Below, in pieces: positions 10,141 through 18,986 of a stretch of DNA of 64,000 bases. The stretch is from Elusimicrobiota bacterium. GTDB taxonomy: Bacteria > Elusimicrobiota > Elusimicrobia > UBA1565 > UBA9628. The stretch covers positions 62,001 to 126,000 of the forward strand of contig JACRDP010000029.1 in the NCBI GenBank assembly GCA_016212855.1, in the 5' to 3' direction. The position numbers were made by a program, and so were the translations under genes. Every line of letters starts with the position of its first letter. The stretch's first letter is position 1. Below the pieces are notes generated by a model. That model saw nothing but the letters and a program-made list of their open reading frames with translations. It ran no database searches and was not told where the DNA came from.

Positions 10141-12494
10141 TTTTTATTCTCCCAGGAGCGCATGTAGGCGACGATTTTGCGGATGTCGGCGGCGGAGAGC
10201 TCGGCCACGCCGCCGGCGCCCGCGCCGAAGGGACGCATGGCGGTGTTCGGCCGTCCCAGGGCGATGGTCGCCATCAACAGGCCGTCGTCGGCGGCATGCA
10301 GAAACTCCGGTGTGTTGAGCGAGGGCGCGTAGCCCTTGGTTCCGGTCGAAGCTTGGGCGCGCCCCTCCGCGCCGTGGCAGGCCAGGCAGTAGCGTTTGAA
10401 GAGCTCCGCGCCTTCCTGCGCCGAGCTTTCAGTCCGGTCGATGACGCGGGTCGTGTTCGGGGGATTCCTCTCCCAGGAACGTATGTAGGCGACGAGGTCC
10501 ATGACCTCTCGCTGGCTGAGCTGGGTGACATTGCCGGCCTGGCCGAAGGCGCGCATCTCCGTGCCTTGCCGGCCCATGATGATGGTCGCGGCCAAATAGC
10601 CGTTGGAGGCCGCTTTGAGGAAGCCGAGCGCATTAAGCGAGGGACCGCTGGAGCCTTCGCCCTGCTGGCCGTGGCACTTCGAACAGCCGCCCTTGCCGAG
10701 GAAAATCTCCTTGCCCGCGTCCGCCGAGGCGCCGGGGAATTCCCGGTCGAGCAGGTCGACGCGGGGTTTGGAGCCGAGTGTCCTCAGGTACGACACGACA
10801 TGGTCGATATCCGACGAATTCAAGGACATCAAGGTCCCGGCGCTGTGGCCTTCCAGGAATCCCTTCATGCCGGTTCCCTGCTTGCCCTGGGCGATCGTTC
10901 TCCAGAGGAACTCGTCCTTGGCCGAGGCGAGGAAGACCGCGTTCCCGATCTGTCCGCCGACGCCGCCGCGTCCCTCGGGACCGTGGCAGGCGATGCAGGC
11001 CTTGTCGAAGATGAGCTTGCCGAACTCGGGCTCGCCGCGGCGCGCGGGGCGATTGAGCGCGACGCTTTCGCTCTTCTGCCAGGTGCGCATGAACTTGAGC
11101 AGGTCGGCGACGTCGCGGGAGGGAAGGAAGTACCAGGCCGGCATCGCCGTGCCGGGACGTCCCTTCGAGACGGCGTTGAATAAGAACTCGTCGTCGGCCA
11201 TTCTCAGGAAAGAGTCGCTGTTCAGCCGCGAGCCGATGCCGCCCTCGCCCTGGACTCCGTGGCAGGACGCGCAGCGCGCGGAGAAGATCTTCGCGCCGAT
11301 CTCGGCCGAGGCCGCGGGCAGCAGGTCCCGGACTTCGGCCAGGCTGTGGCGGGGACGCGACCAGGAGCCGAGATAGGCGACCAGGTCGCCGATCTCTCCC
11401 GTCGAGAGATTGTAGGAGGCGGGCATGGCGGTGTGCTTGCGCCCGCTGATGACCATGTCGCGGAAGAACTGCGGGGACGCGATCGACAGGAAGCTCGGGC
11501 TGTTGAGGGTGTTGCCGATGCCGCCCTGGCCGTTGCGGCCGTGGCAAGCCGCGCAGCGTCCGCGGAAGATCGCCTCGCCGCGTTTGGGATCGGAGGCCTG
11601 CGCGAGGACCGCGGCGCGGTCGGGCGTTGCGTTGTCCCAGGTGCGCAGGTGCTTGATGATGCTGAGCATCTGCGTGCGCGTGAGCGTCTTCTCCCAGGCG
11701 GGCATCTGCGAGCCCTTGCGGCCGTGGGTGATGATGTCGATGTAGTAGTCGTCGTCCACCATGGAGAGCACGGACGGAAGGTGCAACGTGGGCACGCCGG
11801 GCACGCCGGCGCGGCCTTCGGCGCCGTGGCAGGCGGAGCAGTTCTGCGCGAACAGCTCCTTGCCGTAGGACTCGGAGACGAGGTGCAGGCGGCGGGGGTC
11901 CTCGGGAATCTCCGCCAGGGGCCCGAGCCGCGCGATCTCGGTGCGTTGGAGCTCGCGCAGATACGAGACGACGCGCCAGCGCTCGTCCATCGGCAGCTGG
12001 GCGGCGTGCGGCGGCATGTTGTTGCGGCCGTAGGTGAGAATGTGGAAGAGCTCGCCGTCGGGAAGGTCGAAGGAGGATTTTCCGGCCAGGGAGAAGGACA
12101 ACGCGGGGAATGATTTCGCGACGCCGCCGTCGCCGCGGCCTTTGGCGCCGTGGCAATGGAGGCAGTACTGCGAATAGGAGACCTTGCCGCGCTCGAGATT
12201 GTCGAGCGTGGGGGACATGGGATTTCTGAGCTCGCGGGCCGCGCGCGCGCGTTCCTCGAGAGACGGTCCATAATGGAAAGTCGTGCCGCCTCGCGGGAAG
12301 GTCCCGGCCGGCGGCGTCTGCTGTGTGAGGCCGCCCGGGAGGATCGCGTTGTCGGTCTGGGACTTGGACGCGGGGGACTTGACCATCTCGTTGAACAGCC
12401 GCAGGTGCGGCTGCGTGAGATCGCGGCGGGTGGCGAGCACCAGCGCCAGCAAAGCGCCGAGGAGCAATGCGGCGGGGATGACGAGGCGTTTCAT
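10137..12494 (-). CDS. Heptahaem cytochrome c in the ActE position of alternative complex III
   Basis: A 785-residue exported protein with an N-terminal hydrophobic anchor (VIPAALLLGALLALVLA) and seven tandem cytochrome c domains about 95-108 residues apart. CXXCH motifs start at about residues 111, 219, 314, 408, 500, 604 and 703. Each is followed by a candidate axial Met (NNMPPH, SQMPAW, TAMPAS, TAMPAW, TGMKG, TEMRAF, TAMRPF). In characterised ACIII operons the gene between actD and actF is monohaem ActE, and the first domain fits that role. The other six look like repeated duplications forming a periplasmic electron wire. The start ATG at 12494 overlaps the actD stop; the longer track start is a shadow. 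The electron acceptor (oxidase or nitrate reductase) is inferred, not visible. Confidence 0.9.
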   Translation of the reverse strand: MKRLVIPAALLLGALLALVLATRRDLTQPHLRLFNEMVKSPASKSQTDNAILPGGLTQQTPPAGTFPRGGTTFHYGPSLEERARAARELRNPMSPTLDNLERGKVSYSQYCLHCHGAKGRGDGGVAKSFPALSFSLAGKSSFDLPDGELFHILTYGRNNMPPHAAQLPMDERWRVVSYLRELQRTEIARLGPLAEIPEDPRRLHLVSESYGKELFAQNCSACHGAEGRAGVPGVPTLHLPSVLSMVDDDYYIDIITHGRKGSQMPAWEKTLTRTQMLSIIKHLRTWDNATPDRAAVLAQASDPKRGEAIFRGRCAACHGRNGQGGIGNTLNSPSFLSIASPQFFRDMVISGRKHTAMPASYNLSTGEIGDLVAYLGSWSRPRHSLAEVRDLLPAASAEIGAKIFSARCASCHGVQGEGGIGSRLNSDSFLRMADDEFLFNAVSKGRPGTAMPAWYFLPSRDVADLLKFMRTWQKSESVALNRPARRGEPEFGKLIFDKACIACHGPEGRGGVGGQIGNAVFLASAKDEFLWRTIAQGKQGTGMKGFLEGHSAGTLMSLNSSDIDHVVSYLRTLGSKPRVDLLDREFPGASADAGKEIFLGKGGCSKCHGQQGEGSSGPSLNALGFLKAASNGYLAATIIMGRQGTEMRAFGQAGNVTQLSQREVMDLVAYIRSWERNPPNTTRVIDRTESSAQEGAELFKRYCLACHGAEGRAQASTGTKGYAPSLNTPEFLHAADDGLLMATIALGRPNTAMRPFGAGAGGVAELSAADIRKIVAYMRSWENKK

Positions 12495-13006
12495 TTCGCG
12501 CCTCCCAGGACTTCCTTGACGTCGACGGCGCCGTGTTCCTTGAAGAACGCTTTCAGTTCCTGATCGGGCACGTCGTCGATGACGAGAAGAAATTTGTCGT
12601 CGGTGGCGCCGAGGGCCGTGAGGGGCGCCCGCCGGCCGGGAAGGAGATTTCGAAAGACCAGCAAGGTCGCGACCGTGCCGACGCCGGCGACGAGGACCGT
12701 GATCTCGAAGGCGATCGGAATCAGCGCGGGGGAGGCGTCGAAAGGCTTGCCGCCGATGTTCATCGGCCAATTGAAGAGCGAGACCCAATATTGGAACGAC
12801 AGGGCGAAGGTCAGGCCCGAGGCGCCCAGCGCGAGGCAGGCGCGGCTCAGCCACGAGGGCGGCAGGCTCAAGGCCTCGTCCATGCCGTGCACGGGGAACG
12901 GGGTGTAGGCGTCGCGGATGTTCATTCCCCTTCTGTGCGCCGCGCGGGCGGCCGCGAGCACGGCGTGATCGGAATCGAAGACGCCGACGAAAGTCTTAGT
13001 GGCCAT
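12491..13006 (-). CDS. actD: Alternative complex III subunit ActD
   Basis: A 171-residue protein of the ActD (DUF3341) family. A soluble ferredoxin-like N-terminal domain ([24 protein letters not shown]) is followed by two membrane helices around residues 58-120 (SFQYWVSLFNWPMNIGGKPFDA; AFEITVLVAGVGTVATLLVF) and a short C-terminal domain. It anchors to the ActC/ActF membrane core of ACIII. It overlaps actC by 11 nt upstream and the heptahaem gene by 4 nt downstream, consistent with one translationally coupled operon. Confidence 0.92.
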   Translation of the reverse strand: MATKTFVGVFDSDHAVLAAARAAHRRGMNIRDAYTPFPVHGMDEALSLPPSWLSRACLALGASGLTFALSFQYWVSLFNWPMNIGGKPFDASPALIPIAFEITVLVAGVGTVATLLVFRNLLPGRRAPLTALGATDDKFLLVIDDVPDQELKAFFKEHGAVDVKEVLGGAK

Positions 13007-14384
13007 GACGGCTCTCCTTGTCTTGATCGCTTCGCGCGTAGCTCAGCACGCCCTTAACCTCGCTGATGGCGATCATCGGCAGCAAGCGGCAGAACAACAG
13101 GAAACAAGTGAAGAACAGGCCGAAGCTGCCGATGTAGGTGCCGATCTCGACGTAGGTCGGCGAATAATCCGTCCAGCTCGAGGGCAGATAGTCGCGGTGC
13201 AGTGAGATGGTGATGATCACGAAGCGCTCGAGCCACATGCCCACGTTGATGAGAATGGAGATGAGGAAGAGCACGCGCACGTCGCGGCGGATCTTCTCGA
13301 ACCACAGCGTCTGCGGCACGAGGACGTTGCAGAAAACCATCATCCAGTAGAAGCCGGCGAACGGGCCTTTGATGCGGTTGATGAAGGCGAAACGCTCGTA
13401 GTGGTTCGAGCTGTAATAGGAGATGATCAGCTCCGTCGAGTAGGCGAGCCCGACGATCATCGAGGTCAGCAGGATCACCTTGCAGATGGCGCCGATGTGG
13501 CGCAAGGTGATGTAGCCCTCGAAGTTCATCACCTTACGGGCGATGATCATCAAAGTCAGCACCATTGCGAACCCGGAGAAGATGGCCCCGCAGACGAAGT
13601 AGGGCGGGAAGATGGTCGCGTGCCAGCCGGGGATCACCGAGGTGGCGAAGTCGAAAGAGACGATGGTGTGCACCGAGAATACCAGCGGCGTCGCCAGGCC
13701 CGCGAGCAGAAGATAGGCCATCTCATAGTGCTGCCAGGTGCGGTGCGAGCCGCTCCAGCCGAGGCTGGCGAAGCCGAAGACCTTCTTGCGCCAGCCTTCG
13801 GGCAGGCGGTCGCGCATCGTCGCCAGGTCCGGGATCAGCCCCACGAACCAGAACGTCGCTGAGATGATGAAGTAGGTGCTGATGGCGAACACGTCCCACA
13901 GCAAGGGCGAGCGGAAGTTCACCCACAACGGACCCATGGGGTTGGGGTAGGGCATGACCCAATAGGCGAGCCACGGCCGGCCCATGTGGATCAGCGGGAA
14001 GATGCCGGCGCACATCACCGCGAATATGGTCATCGCCTCCGCGGAACGGTTGATCGAGGTCCGCCACTTCTGCCGGAACAGGAACAGGATCGCCGAGATC
14101 AAGGTCCCGGCGTGGCCGATGCCGACCCAGAACACGAAGTTCGTGATGTCCCAAGACCAGCCGACGGTTTTATTGAGGCCCCAGGAGCCGATGCCCGTCC
14201 AGATCTGGCTGATCACCATCACCGCGCCGTAGGACAGCGCGCAGAGTGCTGCGGCGAAGGCCGCGTACCATGCGGGGGTGGGATGGGCGTCGAGCGGATC
14301 GCAGACGTCGCGGGTGACCTGACCGAGGTCCTTGACGCCGTCGACGAGCGGCTCGCGCAGAGCGGAGACGTGGCTGGTGGACAT
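12996..14384 (-). CDS. actC: Alternative complex III subunit ActC (NrfD/PsrC-like)
   Basis: A 462-residue NrfD/PsrC-type membrane protein with about ten helices ([75 protein letters not shown]). In ACIII, ActC carries a quinol-binding site near the iron-sulfur chain of ActB and takes part in proton translocation. Its gene follows actB by 2 nt and overlaps actD by 11 nt. Confidence 0.93.
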   Translation of the reverse strand: MSTSHVSALREPLVDGVKDLGQVTRDVCDPLDAHPTPAWYAAFAAALCALSYGAVMVISQIWTGIGSWGLNKTVGWSWDITNFVFWVGIGHAGTLISAILFLFRQKWRTSINRSAEAMTIFAVMCAGIFPLIHMGRPWLAYWVMPYPNPMGPLWVNFRSPLLWDVFAISTYFIISATFWFVGLIPDLATMRDRLPEGWRKKVFGFASLGWSGSHRTWQHYEMAYLLLAGLATPLVFSVHTIVSFDFATSVIPGWHATIFPPYFVCGAIFSGFAMVLTLMIIARKVMNFEGYITLRHIGAICKVILLTSMIVGLAYSTELIISYYSSNHYERFAFINRIKGPFAGFYWMMVFCNVLVPQTLWFEKIRRDVRVLFLISILINVGMWLERFVIITISLHRDYLPSSWTDYSPTYVEIGTYIGSFGLFFTCFLLFCRLLPMIAISEVKGVLSYARSDQDKESRHGH

Positions 14385-14386
14385 GA

Positions 14387-17296
14387 TTACACTCTCTTGT
14401 TGCGGACCTTAGTGAGGTAGTGCACCGAAGGCTGAACTCCCAATTCGGACAGTACGCGGTAGGACCGCTCGCTCTTGGCGAGCTTGGCGACCTTGCTCTT
14501 CGGATCGTTGAGGTCGCCGAAGACGATGGCCTCCGCGGGACAGCTCTGCGCGCAGGCGGGCTTGATGTCGCCGTCGCGCACGTTGCGGCCCTCCACCTTG
14601 GCGTCGGCCTTGGCGGTGTAGATGCGCTGGACGCAGAAGGAGCACTTCTCCATGACGCCGCGCGATCGCGCCGTGACGTCCGGATTGAGCGCCAGATTCT
14701 CGCTCAGGTCGGCGTGGGCGTAGTCGAACCAGTTGAAGCGCCGCACCTTATAGGGGCAATTATTGGCGCAGTATCGGGTCCCGACGCAGCGGTTGTAGAC
14801 CTGCATGTTGAGGCCCTCGGTCGAATGGACCGTGGCGAGAACCGGGCAGACCGTTTCGCACGGCGCGTTGCCGCAGTGCTGGCACAGCATCGGCTGGAAG
14901 GACACGTCCGGGCTGCCCTCGACGGCGTCGGGCGCTCCGGAGTAGTACCGGTCCAAGCGCAGCCAGTGCATGTCGCGGCTCTTGGCGACCTCGGCCTTGC
15001 CCACGACGGGGACATTGTTCTCCACATTGCAGGAGAGAACGCACGATGAGCAGCCGGTGCAGGAGTTGAGATCGATGGCCATGCCCCAGCGGAAGCCCGT
15101 GTACTCGTGCTCTTTCCAGAGGCTTTCCGCCTTCTCCTCTTCGGGGTTGTCGGCGCGCGGATTGAGCATGAAATCCGCCAGGACGGTCTGACGCACGAGG
15201 TCGCGTTTTTCTCCCATCAACGGATCGACGAGATGGTCGTAGGTCTGGGTTTTAGCCAGGCGTTCGAAGCGGGAGAGGAGTTCGACCGAAACGCCGTGAG
15301 AACGAGAGAGCATCATGACGTCGGCGCCGCTCGCGGGCTCGAAGTCGATCGGGAGCATTTTCTCCGTGGGAAAGTTCCCGGCCATGGGGCCGAGGACGGC
15401 GCGGCCATAGCCGAGTGCGGCGGCGACGGTGCCCGGGGCCTGGCCGGGCTGGATATGGGCGGGCAGCTCGATGCTGACGCCTCCGGCGCCGAGCTTGACG
15501 ACCCGGCCTTCGATGAGGCCCAAGCTCTTCGCGTCGACGGGCGAGAATGAGGCGACGTTGCCCCAGGTCGTTTTCGTGATCGGGTCGGGAAGCTCCTGAA
15601 GCCAAGGGTTGTTGGCCTGGCGCCCGTCGCCGAGGGGGATGCTTTGGTAGGCGATGAGTTCGTAGCCGATGCTAGGGGACCGCGGAGTTTTCAGCGTCGA
15701 TAATACCGCGGGATTGAAGGAAGTCCGTCCTGAGTCGATATCGACAGAGAGGACGCCGGCGCGCACGGCATCCTCCCAGAATTGTTCGAAGGAGCCGGCT
15801 TTCTTCACGCGCGGGAAGACGGACGCGCGCCAATGGTCGCGGATCAGTTCGTGCGCGCTCCGGCTGCGGCCGTCCCAGCGCGCGAGCGTTGCAAGCGCGT
15901 CGCGCGTGCCGCGCAGCGGCGAGATCGTCGGCTGAGACAGGCTGAGCGCGCCGCCGTGCGCGTCGTGATCGGCCCATGATTCGAGCGGGTGGTGCTCTGG
16001 GCAGACGACATTCGCGAGCTTCGTAGTCTCATCGGGGCGCCCGGCGAGACTGACGATCGTGCCGACCTTGGCGGCGGCCTTGCGGAATTCCTCGGAGCGC
16101 GGCTGGTCCTGAGCCGGGTTGCAGCCGCGCACGATCAGCACGGAAACCTCGCCGCGACTCATTTCCTCCAGCAGCGTATCGAAGGCTCCCGCCTCGCCTT
16201 CGGCGATGTGCGAGGGGTGTTCGAGGTCGGCGATCTGTTCGTAGGCGCCGAGCATTTGATTGATCCAGTTCGCGACGACCTGCGCGGCGACGTCGGGCGA
16301 ACCGCACAACACCACGGCCCGGCGGCGTTCGGCGACCATGGTCTCGGCGACCTGGAGGAGGACCGTCCGCGACACGGTGGTCGGACCGGAGGCGGGCATC
16401 GCGCCGGTCCAGTTAATTTTTTGAGCGATGAGGCGGCCGAGGGCGACCATGGTGCCGTAGCGCTCCGAGGGCTTGAGCGGCACGCGCAGGTCGGCGTTGG
16501 CTCCCGTCGGCGACATGCGCGCCTCGAATTGGCCGTGCCAGGACATGAGATTGAGTTCGGCGTCCGGCTTGCGGCGGGCCGCCCAGTCCTTGGTGAACTG
16601 CACCGGCGAGCCCCAGGTGCCGAGGAAGTCCGCGTCGAAGGAAACGATGGCCTTGGCCTTCTCGAGATGATAGGTCGGCAGGTTGGCGCGCCCGTGCGTG
16701 AGACGGTGGGCCGAGACCGACGCGAGCAAAGAGGGGTCGTCATAGACGACGTGGCGAAAAGTCGGGAAGCGAGCTCTCAGCCGCGCGATTTCGGCGCGGG
16801 CAGTGGGGCTGGCCCAGGTCGAGCTCAAAAGGCGGATGGCCTTGCCGGACGCGCGAGCCTTCTCCAGGGCGCGGATGACCTTGAGGTCGGCTTCGTCCCA
16901 ACTGCCGGGGAATCCGCCGATGCGGGGGGCGGCGTAGCGCTGGGAGTCGTAAAGATCCAGAAGCGAGGCCTGGCCGCGGGCGCACAGCCCGCCGCGCGAA
17001 ACGGGGTGCTCGGGGTTGCCCTCGAGCTTGATGGGCCGGCCGTCGCGGACCTTGGCCAGAGCGCCGCACGACGCCGGGCAGGCGCCGCAGGTCGTCGCGT
17101 ACCACACGGCTTGGCCGGGGACGCCTTCTTCCGGAGCGACGAGCGCCGGCACGACTTTTTCCGCGGGCTTCTTGAACTGGCAGCCGCCGGCGGCCAGGGC
17201 CGCGAAGCTGCCGGCCATCAACTGCAGAAAATCGCGGCGCTTGATGCCGTCGACTTTGTCTTCCGCGGCCTGCTTCCGGGCTTCTTCTTCATTCAT
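14387..17296 (-). CDS. actB: Alternative complex III subunit ActB (molybdopterin-oxidoreductase-like plus iron-sulfur domains)
   Basis: A 969-residue fusion. A twin-arginine signal (IKRRDFLQLMAGSF) is followed by a large domain with the fold of molybdopterin oxidoreductases (CGACPASCGALAKVRDGRPIKLEGNPEHP...GGLCARGQ) and a C-terminal ferredoxin-like domain with four cysteine clusters (CTGCSSCVLSCN, CQHCGNAPCETVCP, CVGTRYCANNCP, CSFCVQR...CAQSCP). In known ACIII complexes ActB carries no molybdenum cofactor and relays electrons from ActC quinol to the haems of ActA. It is Tat-exported, consistent with tatA nearby. The start is 11 nt after the actA stop. Confidence 0.93.
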   Translation of the reverse strand: MNEEEARKQAAEDKVDGIKRRDFLQLMAGSFAALAAGGCQFKKPAEKVVPALVAPEEGVPGQAVWYATTCGACPASCGALAKVRDGRPIKLEGNPEHPVSRGGLCARGQASLLDLYDSQRYAAPRIGGFPGSWDEADLKVIRALEKARASGKAIRLLSSTWASPTARAEIARLRARFPTFRHVVYDDPSLLASVSAHRLTHGRANLPTYHLEKAKAIVSFDADFLGTWGSPVQFTKDWAARRKPDAELNLMSWHGQFEARMSPTGANADLRVPLKPSERYGTMVALGRLIAQKINWTGAMPASGPTTVSRTVLLQVAETMVAERRRAVVLCGSPDVAAQVVANWINQMLGAYEQIADLEHPSHIAEGEAGAFDTLLEEMSRGEVSVLIVRGCNPAQDQPRSEEFRKAAAKVGTIVSLAGRPDETTKLANVVCPEHHPLESWADHDAHGGALSLSQPTISPLRGTRDALATLARWDGRSRSAHELIRDHWRASVFPRVKKAGSFEQFWEDAVRAGVLSVDIDSGRTSFNPAVLSTLKTPRSPSIGYELIAYQSIPLGDGRQANNPWLQELPDPITKTTWGNVASFSPVDAKSLGLIEGRVVKLGAGGVSIELPAHIQPGQAPGTVAAALGYGRAVLGPMAGNFPTEKMLPIDFEPASGADVMMLSRSHGVSVELLSRFERLAKTQTYDHLVDPLMGEKRDLVRQTVLADFMLNPRADNPEEEKAESLWKEHEYTGFRWGMAIDLNSCTGCSSCVLSCNVENNVPVVGKAEVAKSRDMHWLRLDRYYSGAPDAVEGSPDVSFQPMLCQHCGNAPCETVCPVLATVHSTEGLNMQVYNRCVGTRYCANNCPYKVRRFNWFDYAHADLSENLALNPDVTARSRGVMEKCSFCVQRIYTAKADAKVEGRNVRDGDIKPACAQSCPAEAIVFGDLNDPKSKVAKLAKSERSYRVLSELGVQPSVHYLTKVRNKRV

Positions 17297-17307
17297 GATA
17301 TTAATCC

Positions 17308-18378
17308 TTACCAGTGGCAGGCCGCGCAGTCGAGCGGCCCCCCGGAGCGTTTCCAGTGCGTCGGCGCGTCGGATTTAGTTTTGCGGTGGCATTCGATGCA
17401 CCAACCCATCGACAGCGAGGAGGCTTGGCGCATGACCGACATCTCCTGGACCGGGCCGTGGCATTCCTGGCATTTGATGTTGTCGGCGACATGGACGCGG
17501 TGCGAGAAGTGGGCGTAATCCGGAAGGTCGTGAACCTTATTCCACTGGATGGATTGAGGCGCGCTACTCAGGCGTGTTTCCCAGACGCTGATGAACTTCG
17601 CGATCTCCGCCGAGGGTTCGGAGGCGCCCGTCGGCTTGCGCACGGCGCCGTGGCAGTTCATGCACACCGACAAGGGCGGAACGCCGGCGACGTCGCTGCG
17701 CGTCGCTCCGTAGTGGCAGTACAGGCAGTCGATCTTCATCTTGCCGGCGTGCTGCGCGTGAGAGTAGGCGATCGGCTGTGCAGGGGCATAACCCTGCTGG
17801 TCGCCCAGAAGGCGGTAATACCGTCTCCCGCCCAGGCTCCAGTAGCCGGCTCCCGCGGCGACGGTGAGAAGAACCGCGGCGGGCACGGCGAATCCGGCTT
17901 GCCAGACCGCGACCGCGAACGCCAACATGAGCAAGGTGAGCGCGAGGCCGGGCCAGGACGCGCCGCGGCCCTCGTCCGGCGTGCGGAGCTTCGACGCCGG
18001 ATCTTGGACTTCCGGCTCCGCCTCTTCCTCGGGGCCGACGGGCCCCTTGGACGCCGCGTTGATATAGTTCAGAACGCCTTGCGCCTGCGCTTCGCTGAGG
18101 TTCGTGTTCTCCATGCGCACGCCGTTGAAGCGCGCCATCAGCTCCTTCGCCTCGTGATCGTTGTCGAGGTACTCGTTGGTCTTCGTGATGAACCCGATGA
18201 TCCAGGCCTTTTCGCGGCGCTCGGAGACGCCCTTCAGGTCGGGGCCGACGCGGTCGCCGCGGCCGACGGTGTGGCACTTCGCGCACTTAGCCTGGAATAA
18301 AGTGGCATCCTTCTGAAATTGCGAGGGGGCTTCGGCCGCGCGGGCGACAAGAGCGGTCAGGAGCAGAAGTTTAATCAT
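17308..18378 (-). CDS. actA: ActA-type pentahaem cytochrome fused to an N-terminal monohaem cytochrome c
   Basis: A 356-residue protein. A signal peptide (MIKLLLLTALVARAAE) is followed by a cytochrome c domain with CAKCH at 32-36, a linker, two hydrophobic segments at about 143-180, and a C-terminal ActA domain with five haem motifs (CLYCH 218, CMNCH 239, CQECH 303, CIECH 327, CAACH 351). Known ActA proteins have five haems, so this one has an extra haem domain at its front. It would take electrons from ActB and pass them to the multihaem partner. ATG 18378 overlaps the preceding iron-sulfur gene (ATGA); the longer track frame is a shadow upstream of it. Confidence 0.9.
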   Translation of the reverse strand: MIKLLLLTALVARAAEAPSQFQKDATLFQAKCAKCHTVGRGDRVGPDLKGVSERREKAWIIGFITKTNEYLDNDHEAKELMARFNGVRMENTNLSEAQAQGVLNYINAASKGPVGPEEEAEPEVQDPASKLRTPDEGRGASWPGLALTLLMLAFAVAVWQAGFAVPAAVLLTVAAGAGYWSLGGRRYYRLLGDQQGYAPAQPIAYSHAQHAGKMKIDCLYCHYGATRSDVAGVPPLSVCMNCHGAVRKPTGASEPSAEIAKFISVWETRLSSAPQSIQWNKVHDLPDYAHFSHRVHVADNIKCQECHGPVQEMSVMRQASSLSMGWCIECHRKTKSDAPTHWKRSGGPLDCAACHW

Positions 18379-18986
18379 CGCATGGCCTCTATGGTGATCG
18401 CGTTGGCGGGGCAGATCTGGGCGCACTCTCCGCAGCCCGTGCAGGTGTCGGCGTTGACGACGGCGGGCAGGCCGCGCGCGCCGAGCGCGATGGCCTTGGG
18501 TTTGACCGGGCATTCCTTGACGCAGTAATCGCAGGGCTGGCCCTGGCCCATGTAGCAGGTCGCGGCGTTGACGACGGCCAGGCCGATGCGCACGGGTGCG
18601 CCCACGGCGGGTGCCACCAACGCGCCGGTTTTGCAGGCCGTGATGCACGGCAGTCCGGTGCAGAACACGCACGGATTCTGGGCCGGGAGTATGATCGGGT
18701 AGCCTTCCAGGCGTTTGCCGAACTCCGGGCCGGTCTTGCGCACGACCCACTCGGGACAGGCCTTCGCGCAGTCGTCGCAGCGCGTGCACAGCTCCAGGAA
18801 CTTATCTTCGGCGACCGCGCCGGGAGGACGCACGAACGGTTTCAAGGGCGGGGCGATCGAACGATCCTCAGCGAGAGCGAGGCCGTCGCCGAGGCTCGTG
18901 GCCAAAGACCCCGCCGTCGAAGCCAGTTCCTTGAGCATGGCTCCGAAGAAGTCCCGTCGCGAGCAGGCGTTATCGTTGAGGCTCAT
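18375..18986 (-). CDS. NapG/NapF-like Tat-exported ferredoxin (four [4Fe-4S] motifs)
   Basis: A 203-residue protein with a twin-arginine motif (SRRDFFGAM) and four cysteine clusters: CTRCDDCAKACP, CVFCTGLPCITACK, CYMGQGQPCDYCVKECP and CTGCGECAQICP. This matches NapG-type periplasmic quinol-dehydrogenase ferredoxins, with some NapF features. It is the third such protein in the operon. It sits between the membrane polyferredoxin at 18987 and actA (ATGA overlap), so it may connect the NapH-like membrane proteins to complex III or NapA (inference). Confidence 0.85.
   Translation of the reverse strand: MSLNDNACSRRDFFGAMLKELASTAGSLATSLGDGLALAEDRSIAPPLKPFVRPPGAVAEDKFLELCTRCDDCAKACPEWVVRKTGPEFGKRLEGYPIILPAQNPCVFCTGLPCITACKTGALVAPAVGAPVRIGLAVVNAATCYMGQGQPCDYCVKECPVKPKAIALGARGLPAVVNADTCTGCGECAQICPANAITIEAMR

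Noticed and set aside
14387-17296. ActB as a second active nitrate or formate reductase
   Set aside because: Operon position, fused C-terminal ferredoxin domain and overall order match ActB, whose molybdopterin-like domain is not known to carry the cofactor.
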